Source: JAFMIT01 sp049421205
GTDB taxonomy: Bacteria; Actinomycetota; Actinomycetes; S36-B12; UBA5976
NCBI GenBank assembly: GCA_049421205.1
Contig: JBMSMQ010000001.1
Coordinates: 62,001-126,000, forward strand
Reading direction: 5' to 3'
Length of the DNA: 64,000 bases
In this document: positions 9,165-17,936 of the stretch, piece by piece
Numbering within the stretch: the stretch's first letter is position 1
Layout: each line of letters starts with the position of its first letter
Made by a program: the position numbers and the translations under genes
The notes under the pieces: model-generated
What the model was told of the DNA's origin: nothing
The model's input: only the letters and a program-made list of their open reading frames with translations
Databases searched by the model: none

Positions 9165-9927
9165 ACCTTTGATGGCAGGCAATTGGAAAATGCATTTTCA
9201 TCATCTCGAAGCGATTCATCTGGTACAAAAGCTAGCTTTTACTTTCAATGATGAAGATTACAATGCTGTCGATATCGCAGTGCTTCCACCATTTACGTCA
9301 ATTCGAAGCGTCGAAACACTTATACATGGTGATGGTTTAAAAATCCAGTTTGGTTCACAGGACATTAGCGCATATGAAAGCGGTGCCTATACTGGTGAAG
9401 TAAGTGGGATGATGCTTTCCAAATTGGGATGTGAGTATTCCATCGTCGGCCATAGTGAGCGTCGTGCTTACCATCACGAGACCAATGAATTAGTGAGCCA
9501 GAAAGCAAAAGTAGCTCTTGCGCATTCCATCACACCGATTATTTGCGTGGGCGAATCACTTGAAATTCGTGAATCTGGAAATCATGTTCAGTTCACGCTT
9601 GAACAACTTGAAAAATCTATTGAAGGTATTGCCGTAGAAGACATAGCCAAATGTGTCTTTGCGTATGAACCAGTGTGGGCGATTGGTACTGGAAAAGTTG
9701 CAACTGCTGAAGACGCAGAAGAAGTGGCTGCCTCAATACGGAAATGGATTGCAAACAAGTACACAACCAAAATTGCAGATCAAGTGCGCGTGCTGTACGG
9801 CGGTTCCGTAAAAGCCAGCAATATTGCTGGCATTATGGCCGGGGCAAATGTCGATGGCGCATTAATTGGTGGGGCAAGCCTCGATTCAGATGAGTTTGTC
9901 GCCATTTGTCGGTTCCGATTGCACTAG
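9157..9927 (+). CDS. tpiA: Triosephosphate isomerase
   Basis: TpiA interconverts dihydroxyacetone phosphate and glyceraldehyde 3-phosphate. All catalytic landmarks of the TIM barrel are present: Lys in GNWKMH near the N-terminus, His in VGHSERR, Glu in FAYEPVWAIGTGK and the phosphate loop (LYGGSVK...GGASL). The protein is 256 residues, normal length. The ATG lies within the 3' end of pgk (eight-base overlap). After its stop a separate leaderless-type promoter serves secG. Confidence 0.98.
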   Translation: MRKPLMAGNWKMHFHHLEAIHLVQKLAFTFNDEDYNAVDIAVLPPFTSIRSVETLIHGDGLKIQFGSQDISAYESGAYTGEVSGMMLSKLGCEYSIVGHSERRAYHHETNELVSQKAKVALAHSITPIICVGESLEIRESGNHVQFTLEQLEKSIEGIAVEDIAKCVFAYEPVWAIGTGKVATAEDAEEVAASIRKWIANKYTTKIADQVRVLYGGSVKASNIAGIMAGANVDGALIGGASLDSDEFVAICRFRLH

Positions 9928-9943
9928 CGACAGGTCCGCAAGG

Positions 9944-9949
9944 TACACT
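9944..9949 (+). promoter_or_regulatory. Leaderless-type -10 box of secG
   Basis: TACACT is followed by exactly six bases (ttgcac) and then GTG at 9956. There is no ribosome site, so the transcript is predicted to start at or next to the first base of the start codon. Confidence 0.6.
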
Positions 9950-9955
9950 TTGCAC

Positions 9956-10189
9956 GTGATTTTAGTTATGCAAATAGCCCTGGTTGTGGTGAGCCTATTG
10001 CTAATTTTGACGGTTCTCCTTCACAAAGGTAGGGGCGGAGGACTCTCCGATATGTTCGGTGGAGGTATTTCATCAACAATGGGTGGTTCGAGTGTTGCTG
10101 AACGAAACCTTAATCGAATTACTTTGGCCCTGGCAGCAATCTGGGTCGCAATAGTCGTGAGCCTTGGCTTATTGCTGAGCGCTGTTTAA
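9956..10189 (+). CDS. secG: Preprotein translocase subunit SecG
   Basis: SecG is the small auxiliary subunit of the SecYEG protein-export channel in the cytoplasmic membrane. The 77-residue product has two hydrophobic helices (residues 1-20 and about 56-75) flanking the characteristic glycine/serine-rich loop GGGLSDMFGGGISSTMGGSS. GTG at 9956 is preferred because it sits six bases after a TANNNT box; ATG at 9968 is an in-frame alternative that would still keep the first helix. Position after tpiA is conserved in actinobacteria. It probably shares a transcript with rbpA, 16 bases downstream. Confidence 0.93.
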   Translation: MILVMQIALVVVSLLLILTVLLHKGRGGGLSDMFGGGISSTMGGSSVAERNLNRITLALAAIWVAIVVSLGLLLSAV

Positions 10190-10205
10190 GTTTTGAGGAG
10201 TTAGC

Positions 10206-10553
10206 GTGGCAGGTGGAGCAGCGATTCGTGGAAGTCGAGTTGGTGCAGGTCCGCTTGGAGAATCCGAGCGTGGACAATCTATACCGAAAATCCGAATCTC
10301 TTACTGGTGTGTTGAAGGTCATGAGGCCCGTGTTGCTTTCGCTCATGATGTTGAAGAGTATCCAGAGGTCTGGGATTGCCCTCGTTGCGGTCTCCCATCA
10401 GGACGCGACAAAGAGAACCCTCCAATTGCCCCGAAGAATGAGCCTTACAAAACTCACTTGGCGTACGTGAAAGAGCGCAGAACCGAAGATGAGGTTGCAA
10501 TGATTCTTCATCAAGCAATTGACCGCTTGCGTGCCGAGTACGAAGAAGACTAA
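10206..10553 (+). CDS. rbpA: RNA polymerase-binding protein RbpA
   Basis: RbpA is an actinobacteria-specific factor that binds RNA polymerase and the principal sigma factor and helps open promoters whose -10 alone is strong. The N-terminus GGAAIRGSRVGAG is the family tail. The core has the histidine/cysteine-bearing fold (YWCVEGHEARVAFA...WDCPRCGLPSG), and the acidic helical C-terminus (RTEDEVAMILHQAIDRLRAEYEED) is the sigma-interaction domain. The length is 115 residues. The GTG start is preceded by GAGGAG. Its presence fits the observation that most promoters here show a -10 but no clear -35. Its stop overlaps the convergent tkt stop. Confidence 0.96.
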   Translation: MAGGAAIRGSRVGAGPLGESERGQSIPKIRISYWCVEGHEARVAFAHDVEEYPEVWDCPRCGLPSGRDKENPPIAPKNEPYKTHLAYVKERRTEDEVAMILHQAIDRLRAEYEED

Positions 10554-12535
10554 GGTAAAAATTCCTGTACGCGGTTCATAATATTTTCAACGTTTAATCC
10601 GCGATCTTTCATCAATTGGTTTGGTTCAGCAGATTCGCCAAAGTCTTCGACTCCAATGGCAGCATCACAAATACTCAACCACAAGTCAGGGCTTCCCGCT
10701 TCGATTGCAATTCGTGGTTTCGAACCGAGAACTTCATTTTGGTAAGCAATAGGCTCAGATCTAAACCATTCAACACACGGCATCGAAACCACTCGCACAT
10801 GTATTCCAATTTCAAGTAACCGTGACTGTGCATCGAGAGCAAGCGAAACCTCTGAACCAGTAGCTATCAGTGTGACTTGATATCCAGGTTCATCTACAAG
10901 AATGTAAGCACCTTTTTCTGCTTGTAGAGCAGCTTCTCTATCAGTGACTACAGGTAAGTCTTGTCGGCTTAGCGAGATACCAATTGGTGAAGATTTTTTG
11001 AGTGCAGTTTTCCAAACAACCGCTGTTTCGTTAGCGTCTGCTGGACGCGCGACACTGAAATTCGGAATCAATCTAAGTGCGGATAAATGTTCAACAGGTT
11101 GATGCGTGGGCCCGTCTTCTCCAAGACCGATCGAATCATGCGTCCACACATACACCACTGGCAGATTCATCAAACTACTCAATCGCACTGCCGGCCGCAT
11201 ATAGTCTGAGAAGACAAGAAACGTTGCTACATATGGTCGTAGTCCACTTAGTGCAAGACCGTTGGCAATCGCCCCCATTGCGTGTTCACGTATTCCAAAA
11301 TGGATATTCGCATTCGAAAAATTTTCTTTAGAAACAGCACCGCCACCCTCAATGAATGTGGAGTTACTTTCCGAAAGGTCGGCAGATCCACCCCATAGCC
11401 CAAGATTGTTTTTCGCAATGGAATTGAGCGTCTTGCCAGATGCTTTTCGCGTGGAAACCTTCTCACCTTTTTCCCATGCGGGAAATGTGAGCGAATCGAC
11501 ATCGATACTCAACAACGATTTCAAAATTTGTCTGGATTCAGGTTCAGATTGTTCAAATTCGTGAAACTGCTGTTGCCATACATTGTAGAAAGCCGCTCCG
11601 CGATCAACAGATTTTTGAGTATGAGCAAGAACTGCAGGTTCAGTATAGAAATCGAGTTCGGGATCTAAACCTAGAAGGGTTTTCGTTTTGGAAATCTCAT
11701 CTGCACCTATGGCAGAGCCATGTGATTTTGCGGTATTTCTCGCGTTTGGGGCGGGCCATGCAATAGTTGATTGCATTCGAATGAAACTCGGTTTTCCGTT
11801 ACGATTTTTCGCCTGAAGTAACGCTGTGTGTAACGCTCTGACGTCGATGTCTCCGTCCTCAAGTCGAGGAACATCAAAGACATTGAAACCGTAGGAGGCA
11901 TATCGAGCTAACACGTCTTCGGTGAATGCCAAGTTGGTGTCACCATCAATAGAGATATTGTTCGAGTCATAGATAACAATTAAATTATCAAGCCCCAAAT
12001 GCCCAGCAAGAGAGGATGCTTCTGCACTGACCCCTTCCTGCAGACACCCATCTCCCGCAAGAACATAGACGAAAGGGTCATAGAGGCTCGAAAACTTTGG
12101 ATTGTTCACTGTATCCTGAATTCGTTTGATGGCCATAGCCATCCCAACCGCATTTGCGACTCCTTGACCCAGTGGACCGGTGGTAGTTTCAACTCCAACG
12201 GTATGCCCAAATTCAGGATGGCCAGGTGTTTTGCTCCCTTTAGTTCTGAATGCCTTCAAGTCTTCCAGTGAAATGTCATAGCCTGAAAGAAATAACTGGA
12301 TGTAGAGGGTGAGACTGCTGTGCCCAATAGAAAGAACGAAACGATCTCTAGCAAACCAATCAGGATTTTTGGGATCGTGACGTAAGTGTTTTTGGAATAG
12401 CAAATAGGCGCAAGGTGCAAGTGCCATCGCAGTGCCAGGATGTCCATTTCCAACCTTTTGCACCGCATCCATCGCGAGAGCGCGTGAAATGGCTATAGCC
12501 TTAATATCGTTATCGTTCCATTGCAATTGTGACAT
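10550..12535 (-). CDS. tkt: Transketolase
   Basis: Transketolase moves two-carbon units between sugar phosphates in the non-oxidative pentose phosphate pathway, using thiamine diphosphate. The 661-residue protein shows the N-terminal NGHPGTAMALAP, the ThDP/metal motif GDGCLQEGVSAEASSLAGH...IVIYDSNNISIDG, the catalytic Glu region (FGIREHAMGAIANGLALSG) and DSIGLGEDGPTHQPVEHL. A TAGGCT box at 12559-12554 would give a 12-nt leader. In many actinobacteria tkt is followed by tal, zwf, opcA and pgl; none of these is here, and tkt runs straight into convergent rbpA with a four-base overlap. Confidence 0.98.
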   Translation of the reverse strand: MSQLQWNDNDIKAIAISRALAMDAVQKVGNGHPGTAMALAPCAYLLFQKHLRHDPKNPDWFARDRFVLSIGHSSLTLYIQLFLSGYDISLEDLKAFRTKGSKTPGHPEFGHTVGVETTTGPLGQGVANAVGMAMAIKRIQDTVNNPKFSSLYDPFVYVLAGDGCLQEGVSAEASSLAGHLGLDNLIVIYDSNNISIDGDTNLAFTEDVLARYASYGFNVFDVPRLEDGDIDVRALHTALLQAKNRNGKPSFIRMQSTIAWPAPNARNTAKSHGSAIGADEISKTKTLLGLDPELDFYTEPAVLAHTQKSVDRGAAFYNVWQQQFHEFEQSEPESRQILKSLLSIDVDSLTFPAWEKGEKVSTRKASGKTLNSIAKNNLGLWGGSADLSESNSTFIEGGGAVSKENFSNANIHFGIREHAMGAIANGLALSGLRPYVATFLVFSDYMRPAVRLSSLMNLPVVYVWTHDSIGLGEDGPTHQPVEHLSALRLIPNFSVARPADANETAVVWKTALKKSSPIGISLSRQDLPVVTDREAALQAEKGAYILVDEPGYQVTLIATGSEVSLALDAQSRLLEIGIHVRVVSMPCVEWFRSEPIAYQNEVLGSKPRIAIEAGSPDLWLSICDAAIGVEDFGESAEPNQLMKDRGLNVENIMNRVQEFLP

Positions 12536-12622
12536 CTCTCACCACCACTTCAAAGCCTACATACCCCAACACGCACAATTGCGAAAGACATCGTATTCTC
12601 GGACAAGGATTTGAGGTGAGGC
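12536..12622. promoter_or_regulatory. Divergent promoter region tkt / ctaB
   Basis: These 87 bases hold the promoters of two divergent genes. On the minus strand TAGGCT (12559-12554) predicts a start near 12547 and a 12-nt leader for tkt. On the plus strand TATTCT (12594-12599) predicts a start near 12606; ctaB then has GAGGTGAG shortly before its GTG. No clear -35 elements are seen. Confidence 0.45.
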
Positions 12623-13507
12623 GTGCAGACACAGGTTAGACCAACTTTTCAAGACTATATAGTTTTGACCAAACCACGCATCATCGAACTATTGCTCGTC
12701 ACCACAGTCCCTACAATGATGTTTGCGGCAGGTGGAATTCCAGAAATAGGTGTCGCTATCGCAACTTTGGTGGGTGGTGCATTAGCAGCAGCCGGGGCTA
12801 ATGTGTTGAACTGCTTTGTAGATTCTGATATCGATGCCTTGATGCCCAGAACCGCTCATCGAGCAACTGCCTCTGGACGCATATCAAAGCGGAAAACGTT
12901 GATCTACGGACTCTCCTTGTCGATGATTTCAATTATTGTCCTGGATGCCTTTGCCAACACTCTCGCCGCTGCGCTTGCGGCAGGCGCAATCGTTTTTTAT
13001 GTCGGGGTGTATTCGCTGCTGCTAAAGCGTCGCACGAGTCAAAACATCGTATGGGGTGGAATCGCAGGATGTTTCCCAGTCCTCATCGGATGGTCAGCCA
13101 TTACAGGTTCTTTAAGTTGGGAACCGTTCGCTTTGTTTCTGATCGTATTCTTTTGGACTCCACCACACTATTGGCCACTTTCAATCAAATACAAAGATCA
13201 ATATGCTGCAGCTGATGTTCCGATGCTGCCTGTGGTTGCCTCTAACAAAGAAGTGTCGCAAGCCATTATTCAATACAGCTGGGTGATGGTTGCAACAAGT
13301 CTCACTCTAATTCTCTCACTAGGAATTCTTTATGCAGTTGTCAGCATTTCTGTCGGTGCTTGGTTTCTTCTGCTTACCTATAAACTCGAAAAAGTTATTG
13401 ATGACGAAGAACATTTTGAGCGTATCGCAATGACAGTATTCCACGCGTCAATAACTTATTTATCTGTTATCTTTTTTGCCGTTGGTGTTGCGAGTTTTGT
13501 AGCGTAG
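12623..13507 (+). CDS. ctaB: Protohaem IX farnesyltransferase (haem O synthase)
   Basis: CtaB is a UbiA-family membrane prenyltransferase that adds farnesyl to protohaem IX to make haem O for cytochrome oxidase. The diagnostic first motif reads NVLNCFVDSDIDALMPRTAHR (split here as the N-x3-D-x3-D prenyl-diphosphate site at about residues 67-80), and the second includes FWTPPHYWPLSIKYKDQYAAADVPMLP. About nine hydrophobic helices are seen over 294 residues. It starts with GTG, divergent from tkt and convergent with ctaA, with which it overlaps by 48 bases. Pairing with ctaA and, further on, a SURF1 gene points to an aa3-type oxidase. Confidence 0.96.
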   Translation: MQTQVRPTFQDYIVLTKPRIIELLLVTTVPTMMFAAGGIPEIGVAIATLVGGALAAAGANVLNCFVDSDIDALMPRTAHRATASGRISKRKTLIYGLSLSMISIIVLDAFANTLAAALAAGAIVFYVGVYSLLLKRRTSQNIVWGGIAGCFPVLIGWSAITGSLSWEPFALFLIVFFWTPPHYWPLSIKYKDQYAAADVPMLPVVASNKEVSQAIIQYSWVMVATSLTLILSLGILYAVVSISVGAWFLLLTYKLEKVIDDEEHFERIAMTVFHASITYLSVIFFAVGVASFVA

Positions 13508-14356
13508 TTCATAACTGAGGCGCAAAACAAAATTCCAAACGAGTATCGCCCCAGTCACATGGAGAATTACCAATAACTCTGGAAGTTCGGTGAAAAATTG
13601 AATGTAGCCAATCAGACCCTGGATCAGTGTAATTACGCTTATGACTGTAAGCCAACGTTGGGCATCGGTGGTTAATGTGTGGCGGGATGCTCTTGCAACA
13701 ATCCAAAGTGTGATGAGTAATCCCAGAAAGAGCCACAATATATCTGCATGAAACCAGGCAACAGTTTTTAAATCAAAAGGTAACCGATGGGTGATATCAG
13801 CATCGCCAGAGTGTGGACCTGAACCAGTAACCAGAGTGCCAGCTGCGATAAGCAAGAGCGTCACCAACGGGAGAATGTATGAGAAAGTGGTAAGTAATCT
13901 ATCGTCCGTCCGAATCGGATCGGAAGAAGTGAACCACAGTCTGACACTGAGCCCAACGATGATGATTGAGAGCAAGAAGTGTGCCATCACGGTCAAAGGA
14001 TGAAGACCTGTGAGCACCGTAACGCCTCCGAGCAACGCTTGAGCGACTGTGCCAAGTAAAGGTGTAGCGGCCAGTAATCGGCGCCGTGGCTGTTTGAAAT
14101 ATTTCAACGCACCGATAACGACGATAAGCGCAACGAGACCTACAACAAAGGTCAGGAGGCGATTTCCGAATTCGACCCATTTGTGCCAATCTTCAGTTTG
14201 ATCCGCCGTAGGAGCGAGCGAACCTTCTACGCAGTCTGGCCATGTGGGACAGCCCAGTCCACTGCCAGTAACACGAACTATGGCCCCAGTAATGATGATG
14301 CCTGATTGCACGAGGATATTGAGCACCAAGGCCCGTCGATACCACAGAGGAAGCAC
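13460..14356 (-). CDS. ctaA: Haem A synthase (COX15/CtaA family)
   Basis: CtaA oxidises the C8 methyl of haem O to the formyl group of haem A. The 298-residue protein has eight predicted helices, and the N-terminal segment GAIVRVTGSGLGCPTWPDCVEGS is characteristic, with the conserved cysteine pair in the first extracellular loop. Later histidine-bearing helices include HPLTVMAHFLLS, GTLVTGSGPHSGD and WFHADILW. GTG at 14356 is chosen because TAGGCT lies exactly six bases upstream, predicting a leaderless message. It overlaps ctaB at its 3' end by 48 bases and is divergent from sufR. Confidence 0.95.
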   Translation of the reverse strand: MLPLWYRRALVLNILVQSGIIITGAIVRVTGSGLGCPTWPDCVEGSLAPTADQTEDWHKWVEFGNRLLTFVVGLVALIVVIGALKYFKQPRRRLLAATPLLGTVAQALLGGVTVLTGLHPLTVMAHFLLSIIIVGLSVRLWFTSSDPIRTDDRLLTTFSYILPLVTLLLIAAGTLVTGSGPHSGDADITHRLPFDLKTVAWFHADILWLFLGLLITLWIVARASRHTLTTDAQRWLTVISVITLIQGLIGYIQFFTELPELLVILHVTGAILVWNFVLRLSYELRYKTRNTNGKKDNR

Positions 14357-14358
14357 AT

Positions 14359-14371
14359 CCGTAGCCTACGG
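14359..14371. promoter_or_regulatory. Palindromic shared -10 of ctaA and sufR
   Basis: CCGTAGCCTACGG is a perfect 6-1-6 inverted repeat. Read on the minus strand it contains TAGGCT six bases before the ctaA GTG; read on the plus strand it contains TAGCCT pointing toward sufR. One symmetric element can therefore serve as -10 for both directions, and it could also be an operator for a dimeric regulator such as SufR. Confidence 0.5.
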
Positions 14372-14410
14372 GAGGCGCGAGATGCGGGAAATTTGGAAAT
14401 ACGCAACAAT

Positions 14411-15091
14411 GTGGTTGTGAAATACGAAGAGAAAGCCGCCCACCGGCTTGCCAAGGTTTTGCTTGAGTCAGGCAGCACCACAGCAACCGTTTTGGCTTCA
14501 CGGCTTTCGATGACCCCGACAGCTGTGCGAAAGCATTTGGATTGGCTTGAGTCAGAGGGGATAGTTGCAAGTTTCGATCAGCCCCCATTTGGACCATTGT
14601 TGAAAACCAAAGGACCTGGCCGTCCGGCCCGCGCATTTGCCGTCACAGAAAAAGGGCGTCAGTTGCTCACACAACTTGATGAAAATTTGCTTGAAAGTGC
14701 AGTTGATTTCATCTATCGCGAAAACGGAGAGTCCGGAATTAAAAAGTTCGCTCAAGAGCGAGTAACGTCAATGCTCGGCACTATCAAAACGAAATTCAAT
14801 TCCGAAACATTGACTGAAACACAACTTGCTGAAGGTTTGACTGAATTCGGTTATATGGCATCTGTCATCTCAGGTCCTTCAGGAAACGACACTCAACTTT
14901 GCCAACACAATTGCCCTATCGCTGGTATTGCTAAACGATATCCAGTATTTTGCGAAATTGAACTGCAAGAATTTCAAAAAGCATTACAAAAACGAACTAC
15001 GCGACTATCAGCACTTTCCTCTGGTTCGTCATTGTGTACTACCCATATCCATCACAACAATCAAGGAGAACGTAATGACGTCAAATCTTGA
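14411..15091 (+). CDS. sufR: SufR-type Fe-S sensing repressor
   Basis: SufR is an ArsR-like winged-helix repressor that holds an Fe-S cluster and controls the suf operon. The helix-turn-helix is visible as TTATVLASRLSMTPTAVRKH, followed by a wing with the basic GPGRPARAF. The cluster ligands form the expected pattern CQHNC...C with a final CTTH near the C-terminus. The start is uncertain: GTG at 14411 or 14417, or TTG at 14393, all give a complete HTH; about 226 residues follow from 14411. It is the first gene of suf and its end overlaps sufB by 17 bases. A TAGCCT box at 14362-14367 is the likely -10. Confidence 0.9.
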   Translation: MVVKYEEKAAHRLAKVLLESGSTTATVLASRLSMTPTAVRKHLDWLESEGIVASFDQPPFGPLLKTKGPGRPARAFAVTEKGRQLLTQLDENLLESAVDFIYRENGESGIKKFAQERVTSMLGTIKTKFNSETLTETQLAEGLTEFGYMASVISGPSGNDTQLCQHNCPIAGIAKRYPVFCEIELQEFQKALQKRTTRLSALSSGSSLCTTHIHHNNQGERNDVKS

Positions 15092-16484
15092 CGAGCTCGA
15101 GGGTCTTGGAACCTACGAATACGGCTGGCGCGACAAGGACACGGCCGGAGCGCAAGCTCGGCGTGGACTCAACGAAGATGTCGTTCGCGATATCAGTGCC
15201 AAAAAGAATGAACCTGAATGGATGCTTAATTTGCGCTTGAAAGGTCTCGAGCTTTTTTACAAGAAACCATTGCCAAACTGGGGTAGCGATTTAACAACAA
15301 TCGATTTCGACAACATCAAGTATTTTGTTCGCTCCACTGAAAAGCAGGCAACATCCTGGGAAGAATTGCCAGAGGATATCAAAAATACCTATGACAAATT
15401 AGGCATTCCGGAAGCCGAGAAAAATCGATTAGTTGCAGGCGTTGCCGCTCAGTATGAATCTGAAGTTGTGTATCACAAGATTCGTGAAGATCTTGAAGAA
15501 CAGGGAGTGATATTTCTCGACACGGATACGGCATTGAAAGAATATCCCGAAATGTTTAAAGAATATTTCGCCACCGTGATCCCAGTTGGCGATAATAAGT
15601 TTGCAGCACTTAATACTTCTGTTTGGTCGGGTGGTTCGTTTATTTATGTGCCTAAGAATGTGCAGGTAGAGATTCCTCTACAGGCATACTTCAGAATTAA
15701 CACCGAAAATATGGGACAGTTTGAACGCACATTGATTATTGTTGATGAAGGTGCCTATGTGCATTACGTAGAAGGATGCACTGCTCCTATCTACTCGAGC
15801 GATTCACTTCACTCTGCAGTTGTTGAAATTATCGTGAAGAAAAACGCTCGATGCCGATATACAACGATCCAAAACTGGTCAAATAACGTGTATAACCTTG
15901 TAACTAAGCGCGCAGTTGCTCATGAAGGCGCAACAATGGAATGGATTGATGGAAACATCGGCTCCAAGGTTACGATGAAGTATCCAGCAGTTTGGATGAC
16001 CGGAGAATATGCACGAGGAGAGACTCTTTCAATTGCATTTGCAGGAGAAGGGCAACACCAAGATGCAGGTGCAAAAATGGTTCATGCTGCACCGAATACA
16101 AGCTCAACTATTATTTCTAAATCGGTTGCACGAAAAGGTGGCAGAACCTCGTATCGTGGGCTTGTTCAGGTGAATGAAGGTGCGTATAACTCGAAGAGCA
16201 CTGTTAAGTGTGATGCGCTGCTTGTGGATGAGGATTCACGGTCTGACACGTATCCGTATGTCGATGTACGTACTGACGATGTTTCGATGGGACATGAAGC
16301 GACAGTCTCCAAAGTAAGTGATGATCAACTGTTCTACCTTATGTCGCGCGGACTATCGGAAGATGAGGCGATGGCGATGATTGTTCGAGGTTTCGTGGAA
16401 CCAATCGCTCGTGAACTTCCAATGGAATATGCGCTTGAACTGAACCGTCTGATTGAACTTCAAATGGAAGGGTCGGTTGGCTAA
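15075..16484 (+). CDS. sufB: Fe-S cluster assembly protein SufB
   Basis: SufB is the scaffold subunit of the SufBCD complex on which Fe-S clusters are built. The 469-residue protein has the SufB N-terminus with the WMLNLRLKGLELF segment and a long beta-helix core containing WSGGSFIYVPKNVQVEIPLQAYFRIN. It ends with the SufBD-typical GLSEDEAMAMIVRGFVEPIARELP. The ATG at 15075 is chosen because AAGGAG lies seven bases upstream (15063-15068); longer upstream reading would run through the sufR Cys region in another frame. The stop overlaps the sufD ATG by one base (TAATG). Confidence 0.98.
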   Translation: MTSNLDELEGLGTYEYGWRDKDTAGAQARRGLNEDVVRDISAKKNEPEWMLNLRLKGLELFYKKPLPNWGSDLTTIDFDNIKYFVRSTEKQATSWEELPEDIKNTYDKLGIPEAEKNRLVAGVAAQYESEVVYHKIREDLEEQGVIFLDTDTALKEYPEMFKEYFATVIPVGDNKFAALNTSVWSGGSFIYVPKNVQVEIPLQAYFRINTENMGQFERTLIIVDEGAYVHYVEGCTAPIYSSDSLHSAVVEIIVKKNARCRYTTIQNWSNNVYNLVTKRAVAHEGATMEWIDGNIGSKVTMKYPAVWMTGEYARGETLSIAFAGEGQHQDAGAKMVHAAPNTSSTIISKSVARKGGRTSYRGLVQVNEGAYNSKSTVKCDALLVDEDSRSDTYPYVDVRTDDVSMGHEATVSKVSDDQLFYLMSRGLSEDEAMAMIVRGFVEPIARELPMEYALELNRLIELQMEGSVG

Positions 16485-17617
16485 TGGGAATCGAAGCACC
16501 CGCAAAAGATCTATCTCCACGTTTGGAGGGCATTGCACTTGCTGATATTGATATCCCGAAGGGACGTGAAGAAGAGTGGCGGTTTACACCGCTCAAGCGC
16601 CTCAAAGGTCTCCATTCACTGACTGAGATTGGTAATCAATCAGACTTTGAAGTCTTGAGTTTAGGAAATTTTCAGCACTCTCAAGTGAAGAATAATGCTA
16701 CTTTTGCCGCTTCTGATCGATTAGCAGCTGCAGCAGCTCTGCTTCCAGAGAACGTTGAAACATTCACTTTGGCGAAAGAGACTCTGTCTGAAGACGTTCT
16801 TAAGATATCGTTTCCTCAGTCATCAGAATCATCGTCTCTCAGAATGAAGTTCCTTCTCGAGAGATATTCAAAGGGAACTATCATTCTTGCGCATCATGGT
16901 TCTGGTGCGATGTCATCCGCACTTGAGTTTGTTGTTGAAGAAGGCGCACAAGTGAGTGTAGTTTCAATCTTTGACACTGAACGAACTGCGGTCACCGCCG
17001 GCCAACACTCAATCAAACTCGGTAAAGATGCGACATTGAACCATATAGTTCTAACCCTTGGTGGCGATGTAGTCCGACTCACAACATCAGTTCGATTCAC
17101 TGGCACTGGAGCAACAGCAAACCTGACCGGTGGGTATTTCACCGACAGTGGACAGCATCACGAACATCGACTTTTTGTTGACCACGCAGTGGAACATTGC
17201 ACGAGTGATGTTATGTATAAAGGTGCGTTGCAAGGCGATGGTGCTCATTCGGTATGGGTTGGCGATGTTCTGATTCGTGGAAACGCGATTGGAACATCAA
17301 CATATGAACTTAACCGAAATCTACTACTTACTGAAGGTGCGAGAGCCGATTCTGTACCAAATTTAGAAATTGAAACTGGAAACATTCAAGGAGCAGGACA
17401 CGCTGCTGCAACTGGACGTTTTGATGACGAACAGATTTTCTACCTTATGTCTCGTGGAGTGCCTGAAGTACAGGCAAGACGTTTGGTCGTACGTGGCTTT
17501 TTAGCAGAAGTGATTGCTCGAATTCCCGATCAAGATCTTCGTAACAGCATGATTGCTGGGGTTGAAAAGCGTTTGGGGCAAAGCGACCCGAAATTTGATG
17601 GGCTTTTCAATGAGTAA
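16484..17617 (+). CDS. sufD: Fe-S cluster assembly protein SufD
   Basis: SufD is the SufB paralogue that completes the SufBC2D scaffold and helps iron entry. The N-terminus contains REEEWRFTPLKRLKGL, the family's helical lead-in. The C-terminus has GAGHAAATGRFDDEQIFYLMSRGVPEVQARRLVVRGF, the signature shared with SufB and including the conserved histidine. It is 377 residues long. Translation probably couples to sufB through TAATG, and its 3' end overlaps the Rieske gene by eight bases. Confidence 0.97.
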   Translation: MGIEAPAKDLSPRLEGIALADIDIPKGREEEWRFTPLKRLKGLHSLTEIGNQSDFEVLSLGNFQHSQVKNNATFAASDRLAAAAALLPENVETFTLAKETLSEDVLKISFPQSSESSSLRMKFLLERYSKGTIILAHHGSGAMSSALEFVVEEGAQVSVVSIFDTERTAVTAGQHSIKLGKDATLNHIVLTLGGDVVRLTTSVRFTGTGATANLTGGYFTDSGQHHEHRLFVDHAVEHCTSDVMYKGALQGDGAHSVWVGDVLIRGNAIGTSTYELNRNLLLTEGARADSVPNLEIETGNIQGAGHAAATGRFDDEQIFYLMSRGVPEVQARRLVVRGFLAEVIARIPDQDLRNSMIAGVEKRLGQSDPKFDGLFNE

Positions 17618-17936
17618 TTGGGTCGAAGCGTGTGCTATTTCCGATTTAGGTACACGTAATATGAAAAAGGTGTCTGTATCTGAAAACGATATTCTCGTAG
17701 TTAAGACAAGTGAAGGCATCTATGCCGTGAGTGATACATGCTCGCATGCAGAAGTATCACTAAGCGAGGGAAGTTTGGATGATTGCACAATTGAATGCTG
17801 GGCTCACGGCGCAGTCTTTGATGTGAGAGATGGATCCGTAGTAACTCCACCAGCATCCGAGCCAATTAAAACATTTGAAACACAAGTACAAGGAGATGGC
17901 GAGAACGCTGTCATATTAATCAAGGTAGGCGAATAA
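17610..17936 (+). CDS. Rieske-type ferredoxin of the suf operon
   Basis: This small (108-residue) non-haem Rieske [2Fe-2S] protein is embedded in the suf operon, as in many actinobacteria. The ligand motifs are CSH (in SDTCSHAEVSL) and CWAH (in ECWAHGAVFD), the complete Cys-X-His...Cys-X2-His set. There is no membrane anchor or signal peptide, so it is cytoplasmic and may supply electrons during cluster assembly or be a client; that role is inferred. ATG at 17610 overlaps the end of sufD; its stop overlaps the sufC start (TAATG). Confidence 0.93.
   Translation: MSNWVEACAISDLGTRNMKKVSVSENDILVVKTSEGIYAVSDTCSHAEVSLSEGSLDDCTIECWAHGAVFDVRDGSVVTPPASEPIKTFETQVQGDGENAVILIKVGE

Noticed and set aside
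14928..15074. Longer start for sufB
   Set aside because: The extra 49 codons overlap the sufR cysteine region in another frame and do not resemble SufB; ATG 15075 has a strong AAGGAG.
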